A stretch of 47,647 nucleotides of DNA from a virus: positions 1 to 47,647 of the IMG/VR virus record IMGVR_UViG_3300046642_000522. One strand, written 5' to 3'. The position numbers and the translations under genes are program-made. The notes under the pieces are model-generated. The model did not search any database and was not told the origin of the DNA. It was given only the letters and a program-made list of their open reading frames with translations. Shown here in pieces: positions 7,245-14,591 of the stretch; the stretch's first letter is position 1; the number at the start of each line of letters is the position of its first letter.

Positions 7245-7432
7245 GACTCCTCCGTCATTTCGGTCGTCAGATTATTCGCCGAGAAACACAAGGCAAAGCC
7301 GGTTCCGGCGATCTGGACCCAGACCAGTGACTCGCCCGGCAAGGCTTCCTCGGCTATCTGCGTTACCTGGCCGCGGTTGCCTGCCAGAGTGCCGAGCCTG
7401 ACTTCAACCCGGTCTCCGATTTTGATGGTCAC
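7241..7432 (-). CDS. Small KOW-like beta-barrel protein
   Basis: 63 residues from GTG 7432 with AGGAGG upstream, overlapping the helicase loader stop as GTGA. The pattern IKIGDRVEVRLGTLAGNRGQ then VTQIAEEA resembles a KOW motif (G-D-x-V-x-V...G-x-x-G-x-V), seen in transcription and ribosome factors. It may bind RNA or polymerase; this is a motif-level guess. Confidence 0.65.
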   Translation of the reverse strand: MTIKIGDRVEVRLGTLAGNRGQVTQIAEEALPGESLVWVQIAGTGFALCFSANNLTTEMTEES

Positions 7433-8238
7433 TCTCGCCTCCTGTCGGGGCCCGTGGTGTCGACCACGGAGCTCAGGTCGCCGAGGATACGACTCCAGTT
7501 CCTGTCGTTCGTGGGTGGGTCGGTGATGTTGCTCGTGAAGATGGTCAGCCGTCGGTGAACGTAGCGATCGTTGACCAGCGCATACACCTGCTGGCCGGAC
7601 CAGTCGCTCGGCTTCTCGGCGCCGAGGTCGTCGAGCACGAGCACGTCGACTTCCTTGGCGTCTCCCATGACGCTATCGACGCTACGGTCCGTGCGCCCGA
7701 AGGTCGATTGCAGCGCGGTCAGAAGGTCGGGCACCGTCATCAGCTTGCACCGCAAGCCTTTCGAAGTCAGCGAGAAGGCCGCTGCAATGGCGGCATGCGT
7801 CTTGCCGGTCCCTGACGGCCCTGTGAGCACCAGGAAGGGCTTTGTCTCGCGACCGGAGCGGAGCCACCGCTCAACACCTCTCCTGGCATGAGATACGCCG
7901 GTCAGATTTGCGAACTGGTAGCGGTCGTGCTGCTCCCACGGCAGCGTCGGTGACAGCATCATCCGGCCAGTGGTGCAGTCAGGACAGGCGCGGTACTCGT
8001 ACTCGAGCTCCTGGCCACGCTCTGTCACGTTGACGCGGCGTCTGCCGGTGCGCAGGAATCCCGCGTCATGACACCTGGCGCACTCCCAGTCTCGCTCGTC
8101 CATGCTTTTGCAGGGATGATCCTCGCAGGTGCAGATACAGCCCTTGCCGAAGACACCACAGCCTCGTAGGCGGTGCTCGGTCCGAATCTCGCGCAAGCGC
8201 TTGCGCAGGTCTTTGTCCAGGAGATTGACGAGGTTCAT
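7429..8238 (-). CDS. DnaC/DnaI-like helicase loader (AAA+ ATPase)
   Basis: 269 residues from ATG 8238, overlapping the previous stop as ATGA. An N-terminal Cys-rich region (about 27-90, CGVFGKGCICTCEDHPC, ECARCHDAG, ACPDC) probably binds zinc. The AAA+ core has Walker A GPSGTGKT (about 140-147) and Walker B LVLDDLGAEK (about 200-209). Placed immediately after the initiator and its iterons, it should load the host replicative helicase at the phage origin, as DnaC, lambda P or DnaI do. No helicase gene of the phage's own is seen. Confidence 0.88.
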   Translation of the reverse strand: MNLVNLLDKDLRKRLREIRTEHRLRGCGVFGKGCICTCEDHPCKSMDERDWECARCHDAGFLRTGRRRVNVTERGQELEYEYRACPDCTTGRMMLSPTLPWEQHDRYQFANLTGVSHARRGVERWLRSGRETKPFLVLTGPSGTGKTHAAIAAAFSLTSKGLRCKLMTVPDLLTALQSTFGRTDRSVDSVMGDAKEVDVLVLDDLGAEKPSDWSGQQVYALVNDRYVHRRLTIFTSNITDPPTNDRNWSRILGDLSSVVDTTGPDRRRE

Positions 8239-8636
8239 ACGTGCCAGTTCAGATCGAATAGCTGGCCAATAGCACCCGACCAAGCGCTCGGGTCGAACCA
8301 GGCTTTTTCCTGCAAATTAAACGTCCAGATGAGCGCTTTCTCGGGCGTGTTGATACGCCTGCCTTCAATGGCGTAGCTGTTCTCATCGGGGGTACAGTCT
8401 TCATGCGCCCAAAGCCAAAACGCACTAGGGGCAGCGATCAACTCCTCGGCGACCGTATCCAGACTGACTAGGGCCGGCTTATTCTGATCGCCGCCACGGC
8501 CTCCAATGAAGGCACTCCGTTGATCCCGAAGCAGCTGCTGTCTGATTGCCTTGGAAATGGAGATGCTGAGAATCGCATCTTTAGTACGAAGCGGCTCATG
8601 GCAAATACCGCAGACTGGTTTCACCCATCCGTTCAT
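8235..8636 (-). CDS. Hypothetical protein with Cys/His metal-site pattern
   Basis: 133 residues from ATG 8636, overlapping the initiator stop as ATGA. Near the N-terminus PVCGICHEPLRTKDAILSIS gives CxxCH, and a later WLWAHEDC may complete the site. It lies between the initiator and helicase loader, so a replication accessory role is plausible. No family recognised. Confidence 0.7.
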   Translation of the reverse strand: MNGWVKPVCGICHEPLRTKDAILSISISKAIRQQLLRDQRSAFIGGRGGDQNKPALVSLDTVAEELIAAPSAFWLWAHEDCTPDENSYAIEGRRINTPEKALIWTFNLQEKAWFDPSAWSGAIGQLFDLNWHV

Positions 8637-9520
8637 TGCTTCGCCTCCTCCGGGTAGGGCTCGTCGTCCCATTCGTAGTCAATGCCAGCGCGTCTCATGC
8701 GCTCGGCATTCTCGAGGTTTCGCTGGTGCCCGCGTTTAATTCTTTCTTCAAGGCTTAGCTCATTGACCGGCGTGCGACTATTTTGTCGCGAAGTTCCATT
8801 GCCACTGTTCTTGCTTTGCCAGGCGACCTCACGTCGCAGCCAGCCCCGCAAATACAGCACTTTGTTGCGAGCGCGGTCATATGCCTTGTGATTCAAAGCT
8901 GATTCGATCTGTTCGCGAGCGTTGTCCGCTCCGAGGGATGGCCCAAACTCGTCTAAAAGCTGGGAAATATCTGCCTCCGTTGCGAGGCGCCGAACAGGCG
9001 GCGCGACAGCGCTCGTCAGTCCCGGTTCTGTTGACGGTTCTATATGGCGGTTACTATGACGGTTAGGCGACGTTTTAGCTTCACCCCTGTCACCCCTTTT
9101 TGCCCGGAATGTCACCCCTTTTACCGAAGATGTCACCGGTTTTACCTGATCTGTCACCCCTTTTTCTTGGCGACCATTTTGTCGCGACAAAATGTCACCC
9201 GTTTCTTTTGGGGGACGTCCATGGGGTCTAGAAACGAACGGCGATTTCTCCGATGCGAGCTCGAGATGCAACTGATACTCGATAGGCTGTCTGCCCCCGC
9301 GTCCGTAGGCAACTACCTCTACGAGCCCGGCGGTGCGGAGTTTATGTAAGACCCTCTGAGCCTGCCTTACTGAATACCCGCACTTCCAGGCAAGGAGTTC
9401 AACGCTCGGGAAGCATTTGCTCCCATCGTCATGGGCGCAGTCTGCCAGCGCCATAAGCACCCATGCCTGCTCGTGCGATAGGTCCAAGTCCCAGACCAGT
9501 GACATTTGGCGAATACTCAT
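8633..9520 (-). CDS. Winged-helix replication initiator-like protein containing the putative origin
   Basis: 295 residues; ATG 9520 with TAGGAG upstream. Residues 1-90 form a winged-helix DNA-binding domain (LSHEQAWVLMALADCAHDDG, FPSVELLAWKCGYSVRQAQR, HKLRTAGLVEV), as in phage O-like and DnaD-linked initiators. A linker (about 95-160) has a 7-residue repeat KGVTDQV/KPVTSSV/KGVTFRA that mirrors DNA iterons. The C-terminal helical part (about 175-295) may contact the loader. The gene is followed by the loader at 7429..8238, the usual initiator-loader pair. Direct origin binding is inferred. Confidence 0.75.
   Translation of the reverse strand: MSIRQMSLVWDLDLSHEQAWVLMALADCAHDDGSKCFPSVELLAWKCGYSVRQAQRVLHKLRTAGLVEVVAYGRGGRQPIEYQLHLELASEKSPFVSRPHGRPPKETGDILSRQNGRQEKGVTDQVKPVTSSVKGVTFRAKRGDRGEAKTSPNRHSNRHIEPSTEPGLTSAVAPPVRRLATEADISQLLDEFGPSLGADNAREQIESALNHKAYDRARNKVLYLRGWLRREVAWQSKNSGNGTSRQNSRTPVNELSLEERIKRGHQRNLENAERMRRAGIDYEWDDEPYPEEAKQ
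9032..9064. repeat. Short direct repeats beside the iterons (TGRCGGTT x3)
   Basis: TGACGGTT at 9032, TGGCGGTT at 9045 and TGACGGTT at 9057 lie 12-13 bp apart, next to the iteron array and in a locally more AT-rich stretch. They encode the SNRH-SNRH part of the initiator linker. Possibly part of the origin; could also be only a coding repeat. Confidence 0.4.
9080..9205. repeat. Iteron array, candidate replication origin inside the initiator gene
   Basis: TGTCACCCCTTTT or one- to three-mismatch variants start at 9088, 9110, 9131, 9152 and 9193, with a partial copy at 9080. Steps are 22, 21, 21 and 41 bp, so all lie on one face of the helix at two-turn spacing. The array sits between the winged-helix and C-terminal parts of the initiator gene, the place of the lambda origin within gene O. 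Confidence 0.7.
9175..9194. repeat. 20-bp perfect palindrome within the iteron array
   Basis: CATTTTGTCGCGACAAAATG fills the gap between iterons 4 and 5. A near copy of its left half (ATTTTGTCGCGA) recurs at 8780..8791 in the same gene. It could be a protein site or an extruding element of the origin. Confidence 0.65.
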
Positions 9521-9524
9521 GCTC

Positions 9525-10280
9525 CTACTCCCATGGCGGCCCCTGTTGGAGTCTCAGGATGGCTTTGCCAGCCTCTTCACGGGTGAGGTTTGCAGGTGTT
9601 GCGTGAAACAGGTTCTCGCACCAGTCGGCTACCTGCCCCTCGGTCCATCCCTGAGCCTTCTCACCAAGCGAGTACAGCGCCTTCAGTTGCGACGTGGTCG
9701 CCTCGTTGTTTGCCGGAATGGTGGGGTCTTGACCGGATGGCTTGCTGCTGGCCGCAGGCTTAGGCTGGCTGGGCTCTGCAGTGGTAGTTGTGGGGGTCTG
9801 TGCTGCCGGTGCGCTGCGAGGCTGCTGAGCGGGCTCCTGGCGCGATTGTGGAGGTTTAGATTCAGCAGGCTTCGCAACAGGAGCGTCGGCCATGGCCGAG
9901 TCACCCTCATCGAAGTCGTCGGTGAACTGCGTTCCATAGCCCAGCGCCCCGAGCGCCCGGCCGAGGGATTTCGTCTCGCACTTCTCAATCCAGTTGGAGT
10001 TGCCGGCGAAATCAGCGGGAGTTTGCTTCGCCCATCCAGTTGCGCTGCCCCCCTGCGTGAGCATGACGCCGGTCGAACCGTCAATCTCATCAGGGACTTT
10101 GACGGTTGCCTTAAACCAGACTTCCTCTTCGCCGCGGACGACGGCCTCTGTATTGATTTGGGCGTTTGGGTGGTCCTGCCGGAGCCAGAAGATGCGCCAC
10201 TGGACCGGCAGATAAAACCTTGGAGTCTTGTTGGTGTTTTTCTCGAGGTTTATGAGGTAGTTTTCCGGGTCAAAGGTCAT
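9525..10280 (-). CDS. Putative single-strand annealing / ssDNA-binding recombination protein
   Basis: 251 residues, ATG 10280 with AAGGA 7 bases upstream. The N-terminal domain (1-130) ends in CETKSLGRALGALGYGTQF, the E-T-x-x-x-G-R-A-L-x-x-x-G-Y-G motif common in Erf/Rad52-like phage recombination proteins. A long Pro/Ala/Thr/Gln linker (about 135-190) leads to a small C-terminal helical domain (SQLKALYSLGEKAQGWTEGQ) with an acidic-aromatic end, GPPWE, reminiscent of tips that recruit partner proteins. It precedes the initiator. Exact family not certain. Confidence 0.55.
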   Translation of the reverse strand: MTFDPENYLINLEKNTNKTPRFYLPVQWRIFWLRQDHPNAQINTEAVVRGEEEVWFKATVKVPDEIDGSTGVMLTQGGSATGWAKQTPADFAGNSNWIEKCETKSLGRALGALGYGTQFTDDFDEGDSAMADAPVAKPAESKPPQSRQEPAQQPRSAPAAQTPTTTTAEPSQPKPAASSKPSGQDPTIPANNEATTSQLKALYSLGEKAQGWTEGQVADWCENLFHATPANLTREEAGKAILRLQQGPPWE

Positions 10281-10300
10281 GTGCGCTTCCTTTCTGGGTT

Positions 10301-10663
10301 CTATGCCCTGAGCATGCGCTCGAGCCGTCCAAATTCTTCTGCTGAGATACCGACCTTGTGTGTGCAGTAGTCGGTGGCGTTGTGTACCGCCTTCCAGTGA
10401 TTGGCGATCATTTCAGCGTCTTTCCGGTCGAGCTCGACAAGCTCGCGCTCAGTATCGTGGTAGGCCGTATGGCTCATCTCGGCAGGACCATGGCGAAGAT
10501 AGTGGCAGTAGTAAGCGCAGATTTTGGCCTGGCATCCCATCGGGGCGTCCGGGCCCTCGCCCGCGGGAGACACGGCAATGAGGATTCTCTGTAGGAGATC
10601 CTCGATGCGCTCGAGCCGCTCGCTGTCCGTGACTTGCTTATTTCTGGGCGTGCGTGTAACCAT
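10301..10663 (-). CDS. Hypothetical protein with Cys/His cluster
   Basis: 120 residues from ATG 10663 (TTG 10675 is an alternative). A helix near the N-terminus (SERLERIEDLLQRILIAV) is followed by GCQAKICAYYCHYLRHGPAE, a dense Cys/His run that may bind metal, and a charged helical C-terminus. Second gene of the early block, after the RHH regulator. Function unknown. Confidence 0.65.
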   Translation of the reverse strand: MVTRTPRNKQVTDSERLERIEDLLQRILIAVSPAGEGPDAPMGCQAKICAYYCHYLRHGPAEMSHTAYHDTERELVELDRKDAEMIANHWKAVHNATDYCTHKVGISAEEFGRLERMLRA

Positions 10664-10682
10664 GGGGGTGCGCAACCTTTCT

Positions 10683-10728
10683 AAGAGTAAAGCCGCCGGG
10701 GACGTCAGGCTCCGACGGCTTTACTCTT
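10683..10728. terminator. Strong hairpin overlapping the end of the RHH gene
   Basis: Perfect 13-bp arms (AAGAGTAAAGCCG and its complement) enclose a 20-base interior that can pair further. It covers the last codons of the RHH gene. The T-rich tail (TTCCTTTG) is on the plus-strand side, so it suits stopping antisense transcription better than the minus-strand operon, though it may also attenuate or protect that message. Confidence 0.5.
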
Positions 10729-10941
10729 TTCCTTTGCTTTGGTGATGGACGCCAGGAGCAGATCAGTCAGGTCGCCGGCATTTCTGTCGGCGATGATAAC
10801 ACCAGTCTGCGTGAGTGCCCACCGGATGATCGCCTCGCGGGATATCCCCCGTGTGGCCACAGCCGTCTCTACCTGGTAATACTCATCGTCACTGAGTCGA
10901 ATCGTGATTCTGGTCTCTCGTGGATTCTTCCTCTGTGGCAT
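10705..10941 (-). CDS. Ribbon-helix-helix (CopG/Arc-type) transcriptional regulator
   Basis: 78 residues; ATG 10941 with AGGAGG 7 bases upstream. TRITIRLSDDEYYQVETAVA followed by TRGISREAIIRWAL is the RHH pattern: a DNA-binding strand (TRITIRL) then two helices. It heads the presumed early block, after a terminator and a possible promoter with paired repeats. Likely a repressor of its own operon. No toxin gene is adjacent, so an antitoxin role is less likely. Confidence 0.8.
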   Translation of the reverse strand: MPQRKNPRETRITIRLSDDEYYQVETAVATRGISREAIIRWALTQTGVIIADRNAGDLTDLLLASITKAKEKSKAVGA

Positions 10942-10961
10942 AGCTATACCTCCTGCCTGTT

Positions 10962-10991
10962 ACTCTGTCACACTCTGTATACGCTTGTCAA
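10962..10991 (-). promoter_or_regulatory. Putative early promoter with RHH-type direct-repeat operator
   Basis: On the minus strand TTGACA (10991..10986) is a perfect -35 box; the matching -10 region (about 10961-10968) is weak. Two ACTCTGT direct repeats (plus-strand 10962..10968 and 10972..10978) lie exactly 10 bp apart, the spacing favoured by tandem RHH dimers. The intergenic stretch 10942..11111 holds only this and the terminator below. Confidence 0.45.
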
Positions 10992-11016
10992 GCCCTGCAA
11001 CAACGGGACAACAGAA

Positions 11017-11038
11017 GAGCCCGCATTTCTGCGGACTC
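11017..11038 (-). terminator. Terminator after the endolysin gene
   Basis: In the minus-strand RNA GAG-U-CCGCA, a GAAA tetraloop, then UGCGG-G-CUC form a stem of eight pairs with one mismatch, followed by UUCUGUU. It lies between the endolysin stop and the RHH promoter, separating the late from the early block. Confidence 0.6.
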
Positions 11039-11111
11039 CTCTGCGACTCCAACTGCGACCGTCTTTTAGGAGGAACAGTCAAGGTTCATCGTAGGCGCCA
11101 GTGCGGAAATG

Positions 11112-12302
11112 TCAAGAAGGCGTGTTCTGCTCAGGCTTGCCCCAGTTGTCGATGAGCCCGTAGACGATTGGCGCGATGCCGGTCAGGTAGATGACCGTCG
11201 GCTGGAACAGCGGCTGCCACTGCGCGGGCACGTTGGCAGCGCGGAGGTCACCCATAAGAACCTGCAGGCCGGCGACCGCGGCGGCTGCGGCAACGCCTCG
11301 AGAGACACCCACAAGCCAGGGCGGTACGCCGTTCGTTCCCTTGAACAGGGAGCCAATGGTCACCTTTGCTGAAGCGGTGGTCTGCACCGGCACGGCTGCG
11401 ACCGGAGGAGGTGGCGGTTGCGGCTGCGGCGTGCCGTCCGGTGGCCAGTCGGCTGTCGATGCGGTCGCGATCGCGTTCGCTGCCTCAACAAGACCCTGGG
11501 CCGCGGCGCCAAGGGCCATGAATCGCTGGACGGTCGCCTCGTTGAGACGCTGGAGCTCTTCCTCCGTGGCGTACTGGACGTCGCTCGGTGGCGGTTGTTG
11601 CGTCATAGCACCGTGTACCTTATCGCTATCGAATTTGCTCTTGTCCAGGAAGATGCCGCAGTCGGCGGTATTCCCCGTGTATTGATGGCCGATGATGCTC
11701 CCAGGCCTGCCATCGGCGGTCGGAACAGACAGGTCGGGCGGCGTTCCCCATCCCGCAATCCATTGCTGAACGTCGGCAGGTATTGGCGCTCCACCTGTAA
11801 TGGCATCCCATGCTGCCTTGTTCGTGTACAGGCCGGGAACCCAGCCTGCATCCCTGGTCGCCTGCCAGGCGTCGTAGAACCATTGCGCGGACTGCTCATT
11901 CGTGAGCCCTGAGAAGCTCTGGATGTCCTCCGCGTCCAGGTAGAGGATCGGCACGTCGATGTACGGGCCGAAGTTCTGGATGAAGGCTGTGACTTGCGAC
12001 ACCGGGTCGTAGAACCCATAGCACCACAGGTAACCGGACAGCAGCGTCTCCCGTGCGCCGAGCTGCACGAACTGCTCAATGGCGAGCGCAATGAGGTCGG
12101 ACGACTCCAGGCTGCCGCGCAGGATGAAGTAGTCGAACGACTGTACCAGACAGTCAATCTCCCCAGCGGTGAACGTCCTGGGATAGCCGTATGAATGAAA
12201 CGTCGGCTGGGCAAAATGCAGGTAGCCGTCAGGCCTTACGACCGGCACCGCAAACGGCCCAGCGAAATTGGAAAGATCACATGAGGCTAAGAGAACCGTC
12301 AT
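11112..12302 (-). CDS. GH25-type endolysin with a hydrophobic, holin-like C-terminus
   Basis: 396 residues from ATG 12302, overlapping the HNH stop as ATGA. Residues 1-230 fit a GH25 muramidase barrel: CDLSNF start, YLWCYGFYD, ILYLDAED (Asp123/Glu125 as catalytic pair), GLYTNKAAW, QWIAGWG and GHQYTGN. A Pro-rich linker (about 295-310) follows, then two hydrophobic segments near 330-352 and 366-384 and a short polar tail. Cleaves glycan strands at lysis. Membrane segments at the end of an endolysin are unusual; they might anchor it or act as a holin, which is otherwise not obvious. Confidence 0.78.
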   Translation of the reverse strand: MTVLLASCDLSNFAGPFAVPVVRPDGYLHFAQPTFHSYGYPRTFTAGEIDCLVQSFDYFILRGSLESSDLIALAIEQFVQLGARETLLSGYLWCYGFYDPVSQVTAFIQNFGPYIDVPILYLDAEDIQSFSGLTNEQSAQWFYDAWQATRDAGWVPGLYTNKAAWDAITGGAPIPADVQQWIAGWGTPPDLSVPTADGRPGSIIGHQYTGNTADCGIFLDKSKFDSDKVHGAMTQQPPPSDVQYATEEELQRLNEATVQRFMALGAAAQGLVEAANAIATASTADWPPDGTPQPQPPPPPVAAVPVQTTASAKVTIGSLFKGTNGVPPWLVGVSRGVAAAAAVAGLQVLMGDLRAANVPAQWQPLFQPTVIYLTGIAPIVYGLIDNWGKPEQNTPS

Positions 12303-12835
12303 AGCGATGCGTCCTTCCAAATCTTTCCTTGGATGACTTGGCTGATGAGCGCTGAAGTCACTCCGTATTCGGTCGCTAAACCTCTGGTATTCGGACCTGT
12401 AAATCTACCGAAGATATCACGTCCGGGTTTTGGAAGATCCTGAACACGGCGGCGAATCTCGCGGACCTTAGTCCAAGTGAGCTTTGCCCTACCGTGGTCC
12501 TCGCCATGGTGAACCTTTGCTGGAAGATTGCCGCGCCCTTTACGCAGGCAGTCCCTGATATTTTCGGATCGTGTACCGGCGAATAGATGAGATGGCCGTA
12601 CACAGTTACGTACATCGCAGCGATGGCAGACCTCGAAACCGTTAGGGATCATTCCAATGAAATACTCATAACTCCAGCGATGAACTCCTCGCCCTCTGAA
12701 CGTCCCGTATCCGCTGCCGTTTAGTGCTCCATTCCAAAGCCAGCAACACTCTAGATCAGGGACATGTTGAACGGTTGGACCGTTGCGGTTCACGTTGGCC
12801 CAGAAACTCTTAGCGGCAGCGTCGAGCAGGTTCAC
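12299..12835 (-). CDS. HNH homing-type endonuclease
   Basis: 178 residues; ATG 12835 overlaps the upstream stop as ATGA. CWLWNGALNGSGYGTFRGRG, then VHRWSYEYFIG, EVCHRCDVRNCVRPSHLFAG and TRSENIRDCLRKG is the HNH_3/NUMOD-linked pattern of free-standing phage homing nucleases, with Cys pairs for structural zinc. The C-terminal part has a HTH-like stretch (RGLATEYGVTSALISQVIQG). It is probably a selfish gene inserted between the EXORDIUM-like gene and the endolysin, though the tight overlaps show it is well integrated. Confidence 0.9.
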   Translation of the reverse strand: MNLLDAAAKSFWANVNRNGPTVQHVPDLECCWLWNGALNGSGYGTFRGRGVHRWSYEYFIGMIPNGFEVCHRCDVRNCVRPSHLFAGTRSENIRDCLRKGRGNLPAKVHHGEDHGRAKLTWTKVREIRRRVQDLPKPGRDIFGRFTGPNTRGLATEYGVTSALISQVIQGKIWKDASL

Positions 12836-14136
12836 AGATTGGTCGGCGGCGGCGGCGGAGCCACGGAGAGCTCATCGGCAACCGGAGGGCTCACGACGTT
12901 TGGATAGTAGCGGTGAAGCTGCGCAAGTACGACCGGCGCTTCGGCCGTTCGGGCATCCTCCGTTGCCTGGTGCCCCCACTTGCCGACATTGAAGAGCCAG
13001 TCCCAGAAGGCGCTCGTGCTGTGCGTCGGCGGCGGCTGAGGCTGCTGCGACTGCACCTGGACCGAGAGTGACGCGCTGACACTGTGCCCATCGGGCGTCT
13101 CCGCGCTACAGGTTACGACCGCGGAGCCCGCTTGGGGCCAGGTCACCTGGATGCCGGGACCATTGCCACCTCCGGTTGGAGTCCAGGAATAGGTGGTTCC
13201 AGCGGTAGGTGGCTGGAGTGTCGCGACGTAGTTGACGGCAGTGCCAGCCACCGGACTCTGCGGACCCTGGATAGCGAGCGTGTACAACTGCTGCGGCGGC
13301 GGCTGAGGCTGCTGCTGCTGATACTTGATGACGTTCAGACTGTTGCCGATGCCGTTGAGCTGATAGCCCTGCACGGTCCAGGGACCGTAGGCACCAAAGA
13401 CCCACGCCCACTCGTCGGCGTTCTCCATGCCGGTCTGTTCGTTGTACCAGCCGTTCCCAGGGATTGCATCGGTGCAGGCCTCGGCTACCTCATGTGCCAG
13501 CACGGCGCAGAACGCGGCGAAGGCATCGCCAGCATTGCAGCCCTGGCAGTCGGACGCCGGCTGGACGCTGTAATAGACCCGCGATCCCGCATAGGTGAAA
13601 GAGTCGTGATAGCCGCAGTAGGCGCTACAGGAGGCGCTTCCGCCCTGCGTCGATGACACACCCTCCGGCAGCAGCAGCGCATAGAGCGTGTTGGCGTCCG
13701 GTGGCGGGACGGTATGTGCCGCGATGAGACCAGTGAGCGCCGACTGGAGCTGCGCGTCGGTGACGGTGCCCGTTGCGGTGGGGCCTTTGAACGACCCGAG
13801 GAATCGGCCCTGGCCGGAGCCATACGGTCCCAGAGGCGCAAGATAGCCCGCGGTCATCAGGTCGCCGGCAAAGGCCTCTATCTTGGCGGTGTCGCTCCAC
13901 CATGGACCCAGATAGACCAGGGCGAGCTTTGGGGTGGTAATGGTCGAGCCGCCGTGGTTGGTGAGCGGATATCCCAGTTTTGGCGTGGACGGGTCGGCGC
14001 CCTCGTTGGCCATCCGGTCTCGTTCGACCTGAAGCAGATGCTCCTCGCGGGTCGGGACGTGCTGCCAGACCTCGGGATGATTTGAGATGACCGCCTTCTG
14101 TCGAGCTGCATAGGCATCGAAGTTCGGGGAAACCAT
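12832..14136 (-). CDS. EXORDIUM/PHI-1-like protein with HEVAE motif and PKD/Ig-like domain
   Basis: 434 residues from ATG 14136 with GAGGAG 5 bases upstream. Residues about 65-270 resemble EXORDIUM/phosphate-induced proteins: KLALVYLGPWW, NTLYALLLPEGV, then SCSAYCGYHD and a paired Cys DCQGC, then AVLAHEVAEACTD (HEVAE at about 215-219) and WYNEQTGMENADEWAW. A PKD or Ig-like domain (about 285-355) and a Trp-rich tail follow. No signal peptide. Clear homologue of 17060..17866. The HExxE could be a metal site, so a peptidase is possible but unproven; virion or exported location unknown. Confidence 0.55.
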   Translation of the reverse strand: MVSPNFDAYAARQKAVISNHPEVWQHVPTREEHLLQVERDRMANEGADPSTPKLGYPLTNHGGSTITTPKLALVYLGPWWSDTAKIEAFAGDLMTAGYLAPLGPYGSGQGRFLGSFKGPTATGTVTDAQLQSALTGLIAAHTVPPPDANTLYALLLPEGVSSTQGGSASCSAYCGYHDSFTYAGSRVYYSVQPASDCQGCNAGDAFAAFCAVLAHEVAEACTDAIPGNGWYNEQTGMENADEWAWVFGAYGPWTVQGYQLNGIGNSLNVIKYQQQQPQPPPQQLYTLAIQGPQSPVAGTAVNYVATLQPPTAGTTYSWTPTGGGNGPGIQVTWPQAGSAVVTCSAETPDGHSVSASLSVQVQSQQPQPPPTHSTSAFWDWLFNVGKWGHQATEDARTAEAPVVLAQLHRYYPNVVSPPVADELSVAPPPPPTNL

Positions 14137-14154
14137 ACAAACTCCTCTGAAATA

Positions 14155-14189
14155 AAGATGGCTGAGAACCAAAAGCTCTCAGCCATCTT
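14155..14189 (-). terminator. Intrinsic terminator
   Basis: Perfect 13-bp arms (AAGATGGCTGAGA and complement) with a 9-base loop; the minus-strand RNA continues UUUAUUU. It follows the gene at 14213..14491 and precedes the ribosome site of the EXORDIUM-like gene. Confidence 0.8.
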
Positions 14190-14212
14190 CGCTCATTCCT
14201 CGCTGGTCTGCC

Positions 14213-14491
14213 TTACGGCGTCGGTGGCGATGCCGGAGGCGGGCCGAGGGTCGACTGTAGGAGCGCTATCCCAGCGTTTGCCTGGTCGAGTAGCGCTTTG
14301 TCGGTGATCTGTCCTGAGTCAATCGCGGCCTGTACCGCTGCGACTGCATCCATGAGTGGCTGAGAGCTTGGCAGCGCGGCAATGACGTTCGTCACGACGA
14401 CGTCACTGACGGCACCAGGCTCCGCAGCCTGTGCAGCTGCGACGGCCGCGACGGCCGTATTCAGCGCGGCGATTTGGTCCTGAATGTTCAT
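14213..14491 (-). CDS. Small Ala-rich helical protein
   Basis: 92 residues from ATG 14491 with AGGAG upstream. Ala/Val-rich helical sequence (IAALNTAVAAVAAAQAAEPG) ending in a Pro tail PPPASPPTP. The frame stays open to a GTG at 14590, which would add a hydrophobic N-terminal segment (TTIVFRGLAWLLGQAGYTVL); that start lacks a ribosome site, but the hydrophobic extension is worth noting. Function unknown. Confidence 0.6.
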   Translation of the reverse strand: MNIQDQIAALNTAVAAVAAAQAAEPGAVSDVVVTNVIAALPSSQPLMDAVAAVQAAIDSGQITDKALLDQANAGIALLQSTLGPPPASPPTP

Positions 14492-14591
14492 GGCTTCTCC
14501 TGGTGTAAGAACCGTGTAGCCTGCCTGGCCAAGTAGCCACGCCAAGCCTCGAAAGACGATGGTCGTTAAGAACCCCGGCGCGGCCTCCACG

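Noticed and set aside
9417-10370. Long plus-strand reading frame of 317 codons
   Set aside because: Lies opposite the annealing protein and the initiator start, has no ribosome site, and reads as low-complexity Leu/Arg/Gly typical of an antisense shadow.
10705-10941. RHH protein as antitoxin of a toxin-antitoxin pair
   Set aside because: Neither neighbour resembles a toxin, and the gene has operator-like repeats at the head of an operon, fitting a regulator.
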